Source: Xestospongia bergquistia | Lineage: Eukaryota; Porifera; Demospongiae; Haplosclerida; Petrosiidae | Reading direction: 5' to 3' | Assembly (NCBI GenBank): GCA_963965975.1 | Contig: OZ014411.1 | Span: forward strand, 21,418,446-21,482,445 | Length of the DNA: 64,000 nucleotides | Shown: positions 62,146 to 64,000 of the stretch, in pieces | Position numbering within the stretch: position 1 is the stretch's first letter | Layout of the letters: every line of letters starts with the position of its first letter | The notes under the pieces: generated by a model | Databases searched by the model: none | What the model saw: the letters and a program-made list of their open reading frames with translations, nothing else | Told to the model about the DNA's origin: nothing | Program-made: the position numbers and the translations under genes

Positions 62146-63369
62146 ATTCAATTATTAAGCCTGTGGGCGAAAATGAAAAAAAATCACATTCACAATATTT
62201 TCCATTCTGACTTTCACGATAGTGCAAATTTCATGATAGTTGGTTCATATTTTCACGTTTCTATACTAATGTTCATTTTTTGATCTTTCACCAAACAAAA
62301 CAAATTTTCTTTGCCAACGTTTCAACAGTTAGTTCAACTGTCATCATCAGTGGCTACATAATAATGAATGCATGAATGAAAAACAGTCCTATTTATACTC
62401 TAAACTAGGTTCAAAGGTTAGCGTCTTTTTTGTTGTTGGTAGGCATCCTGTGAGTTGATGTAGTTCATATCGACATACCAGGAATGGATGCACGTGTTGT
62501 GTGGGTTGGGTGTGACTCGTGCACTCTGTTTTGGAGCGTGAGGTAAACTTGAGGTATGGGACCCTTCTCAACTATAATTTTTCCATCCTTTGATGGGAAA
62601 CCAAAGTGTTTCCATACAGCTCTAGTTGAACCTTCAAAGGGGAATGGCTGCTGTTGTCATCATGTAATCACAAGGTTATGACAGTTAGTCACTGTACAAA
62701 CAACTTAAAACCCATTACAGCTGCAAGCACTTAACACATTTGCACATGTGCAAAACCACATGTTATAATCGTGAAAGTAAGATTAATCGTTATTGTAATC
62801 GCAATAGTGACAGTACCAATATTTTCACCCAGGCCTGTCAATTATTAATTCTTCTGTTGTGTCCTCAACAAGTCAACACATGCCAAATATTACACACTTT
62901 CATGTCATCAGAAAATAAGTCAGCCCTGTTTGTAAGGGTTGCTAGGGTAATGAACCTACAAGCAATAATGTTTGTTGATTAACAGCCATAATTATGTTTG
63001 TATTTGTTGAACATAGTCAAAACTGTAGTGTGTATTTACATTTAGCTTCATTATAGGTCTTGAAAGTGGTAGAGTAAATTAACAAACAGATCTTTGATAA
63101 TAATGTCTCTCTTTTCTTGCAAGTAATCTAGCCTTTTTCTAAAACCTTAAGGAAGCATGGAAGTTAACTGTTTTGTAATATTATTCCTTACTTCTTAGTG
63201 ATTTGGTAGTGGTATATTCATGCTCCTTGCAATTCTGATCTATTTTTTAACATTGCCAACATGGATCTGTCATGATATGTGGAAGATATTGTCACCACAT
63301 GCTCTAAAAAGTTGTCTGAGAGGCAAGTCTAAATGTTGGATGTTCCATTTGCCTTGACTTATTCAACAG
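62146..63369. other. no gene recognised; possible transposon end at 62300-62580
   Basis: The string around 62319-62350 (GTTTCAACAG...CATCATCAG) has the look of a terminal motif found in some retroelements. A 60-codon minus-strand open stretch follows at 62389-62571. Nothing else stands out. Confidence 0.35.
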
Positions 63370-63590
63370 AATAAGATCACAGTTATTTCTCTATTGTTTG
63401 ATAGTTTATCACACCATATGCAGCACATGTGTTCAGCACTTTTTCAATTTTAGGCAGTCTACTATTAGCATTCTGGCATTGAAGTATGGGAGAAGTTGAA
63501 TCCTTAGATTTCAGAAAGGGCTTGATAAGACACAATAGAAGACTTTGTAATTTCTCCTTTTTGTGGCAAAGATGACATTCTGCATCTTTT
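63370..63590. repeat. dispersed repeat, copy 2
   Basis: Second copy of the 61910-62145 segment, including one partial minisatellite unit, so the minisatellite expanded inside copy 1. Confidence 0.9.
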
Positions 63591-63668
63591 TAAGGCATGG
63601 TTTCCACCACTAGCTGTGTTGAGGAGTTTCAGTCTTGGTGACTGCTGAGTCCTGTTAATTTGGTTTAC

Positions 63669-64000
63669 TTATGTAATACCTGCAGATCTTTCACTTGTCA
63701 GTCTGCCAACTCTAATGCTTGGACTTTTCATTGCATTCTTGTAAGTGAGGTCTTCCTCCACAAATAAATGATCCTGCCAATGATTGTTGCTTGTTCTAGA
63801 TACAAGAAGATCTTGAAGCATAGATTCAAAGGTTTCTTTAAATCTGTAGTATTCGGCTAGCTTCTTCAGGTCAATGAGATTTACAGAAATTGATTTGCTC
63901 AATTTATGAGTTCTGGATTTGAGCATATACTTTTTACTGTTTTGGGCAGAGTAGGATGATAATGCACCTTACCTTTGTCGCATAACTTTGAAAGTGACAT
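63669..64000 (-). CDS. possible exons of an unidentified minus-strand gene
   Basis: 63669-63926 is open for 85 codons (KLAEYYRFKETFESMLQDLLVSRTSNN...) with normal-looking amino-acid use. At the window edge ATGTCACTTTCAAAG (minus strand) is followed by a good donor (AAAG/GTAAGG) at about 63974. The reading phases of the two do not join in an obvious way. Family not recognised. Confidence 0.3.

Noticed and set aside
62319-62350. Minus strand CTGATGATGACAGTT...AACTGTTGAAAC resembles a hammerhead ribozyme core with a 6-7 bp stem II.
   Set aside because: No proper stems I and III or cleavage site could be paired around it. The motif also occurs as a plain terminal motif in retroelements.
1-64000. 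tRNA, rRNA, CRISPR arrays and LTR retrotransposons.
   Set aside because: None recognised by eye; short RNA genes could be missed without a covariance search.

Overview
The window looks like a piece of an AT-rich, intron-bearing metazoan genome. Short GT-AG introns, a vertebrate-alignable BBS2 gene, SLC15-type transporter pieces and a dense mix of pogo, hAT, Kolobok-like, piggyBac and CR1-type elements suggest a basal animal. A demosponge such as Amphimedon is my best guess, by inference only. I see no bacterial-type operons, rRNA, tRNA or CRISPR.

Left half (1-32322): a segmental-duplication cluster. Its reference order, read on the + strand, is V (unidentified flank), U (unidentified flank), G (glutamine synthetase, minus strand), F (six-exon coiled-coil gene with an FSIP2-like N-terminus, minus) and H (five-exon gene of unknown function, minus). 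The only complete G-F-H run that joins unique DNA is at 25.4-32.3 kb, beside BBS2. Other partial copies are G1-F1-H1(truncated)-U1-G(fragment) at 0.7-8.9 kb, V1-U2-G2-F2(truncated) at 10.7-18.7 kb, and G3-F(deleted)-V2-U3-G4(scrambled) at 20-27 kb. Halves of an SLC15/POT peptide-transporter-like gene lie at 1-768 (with a second copy at 19.2-20.0 kb) and 8921-9600. The first-half and second-half reading frames would join at one point, so the gene appears to have been split by the duplicated block. Only GS copy 1 (1163-2260) keeps the full catalytic residue set and a near-normal C-terminus. Copy 3 lacks its tail, copy 2 has lost two active-site residues, and copy 4 is a mosaic.

Right half (32491-64000): the 5' part of BBS2, the BBSome subunit of cilia, on the + strand. 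Ten exons cover about the first 412 codons. The rest of the gene is not seen in the window. BBS2 and H are head to head across 168 bp containing CCAAT boxes, an E-box and RFX/X-box-like sequences. The BBS2 introns are swollen by transposons. Intron 4 (7.1 kb) holds a pogo-type MITE, hAT remnants and a Kolobok-like element with clean TTAA/TIR ends and a THAP-domain transposase. Intron 5 holds a hAT fragment. Intron 7 (6.3 kb) holds a hAT-type MITE, two hAT transposase relics and a duplicated BED finger. The sequence after exon 10 holds a two-gene pogo element (HIRAN-domain ORF plus transposase), tandemly duplicated piggyBac relics carrying a CR1-like LINE 3' end, a ZNF862-like hAT, a second pogo element, a ZMYM1-like hAT and minisatellites.

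Functional reading: BBS2 is ciliary, and F resembles a sperm-flagellum protein family, so the F-H-BBS2 neighbourhood may be a cilium/flagellum locus. That link is inference. The most unusual item is the HIRAN-carrying pogo element at 51099-53355, whose boundaries are proven by an empty paralogous site at about 58.2 kb in the same window.
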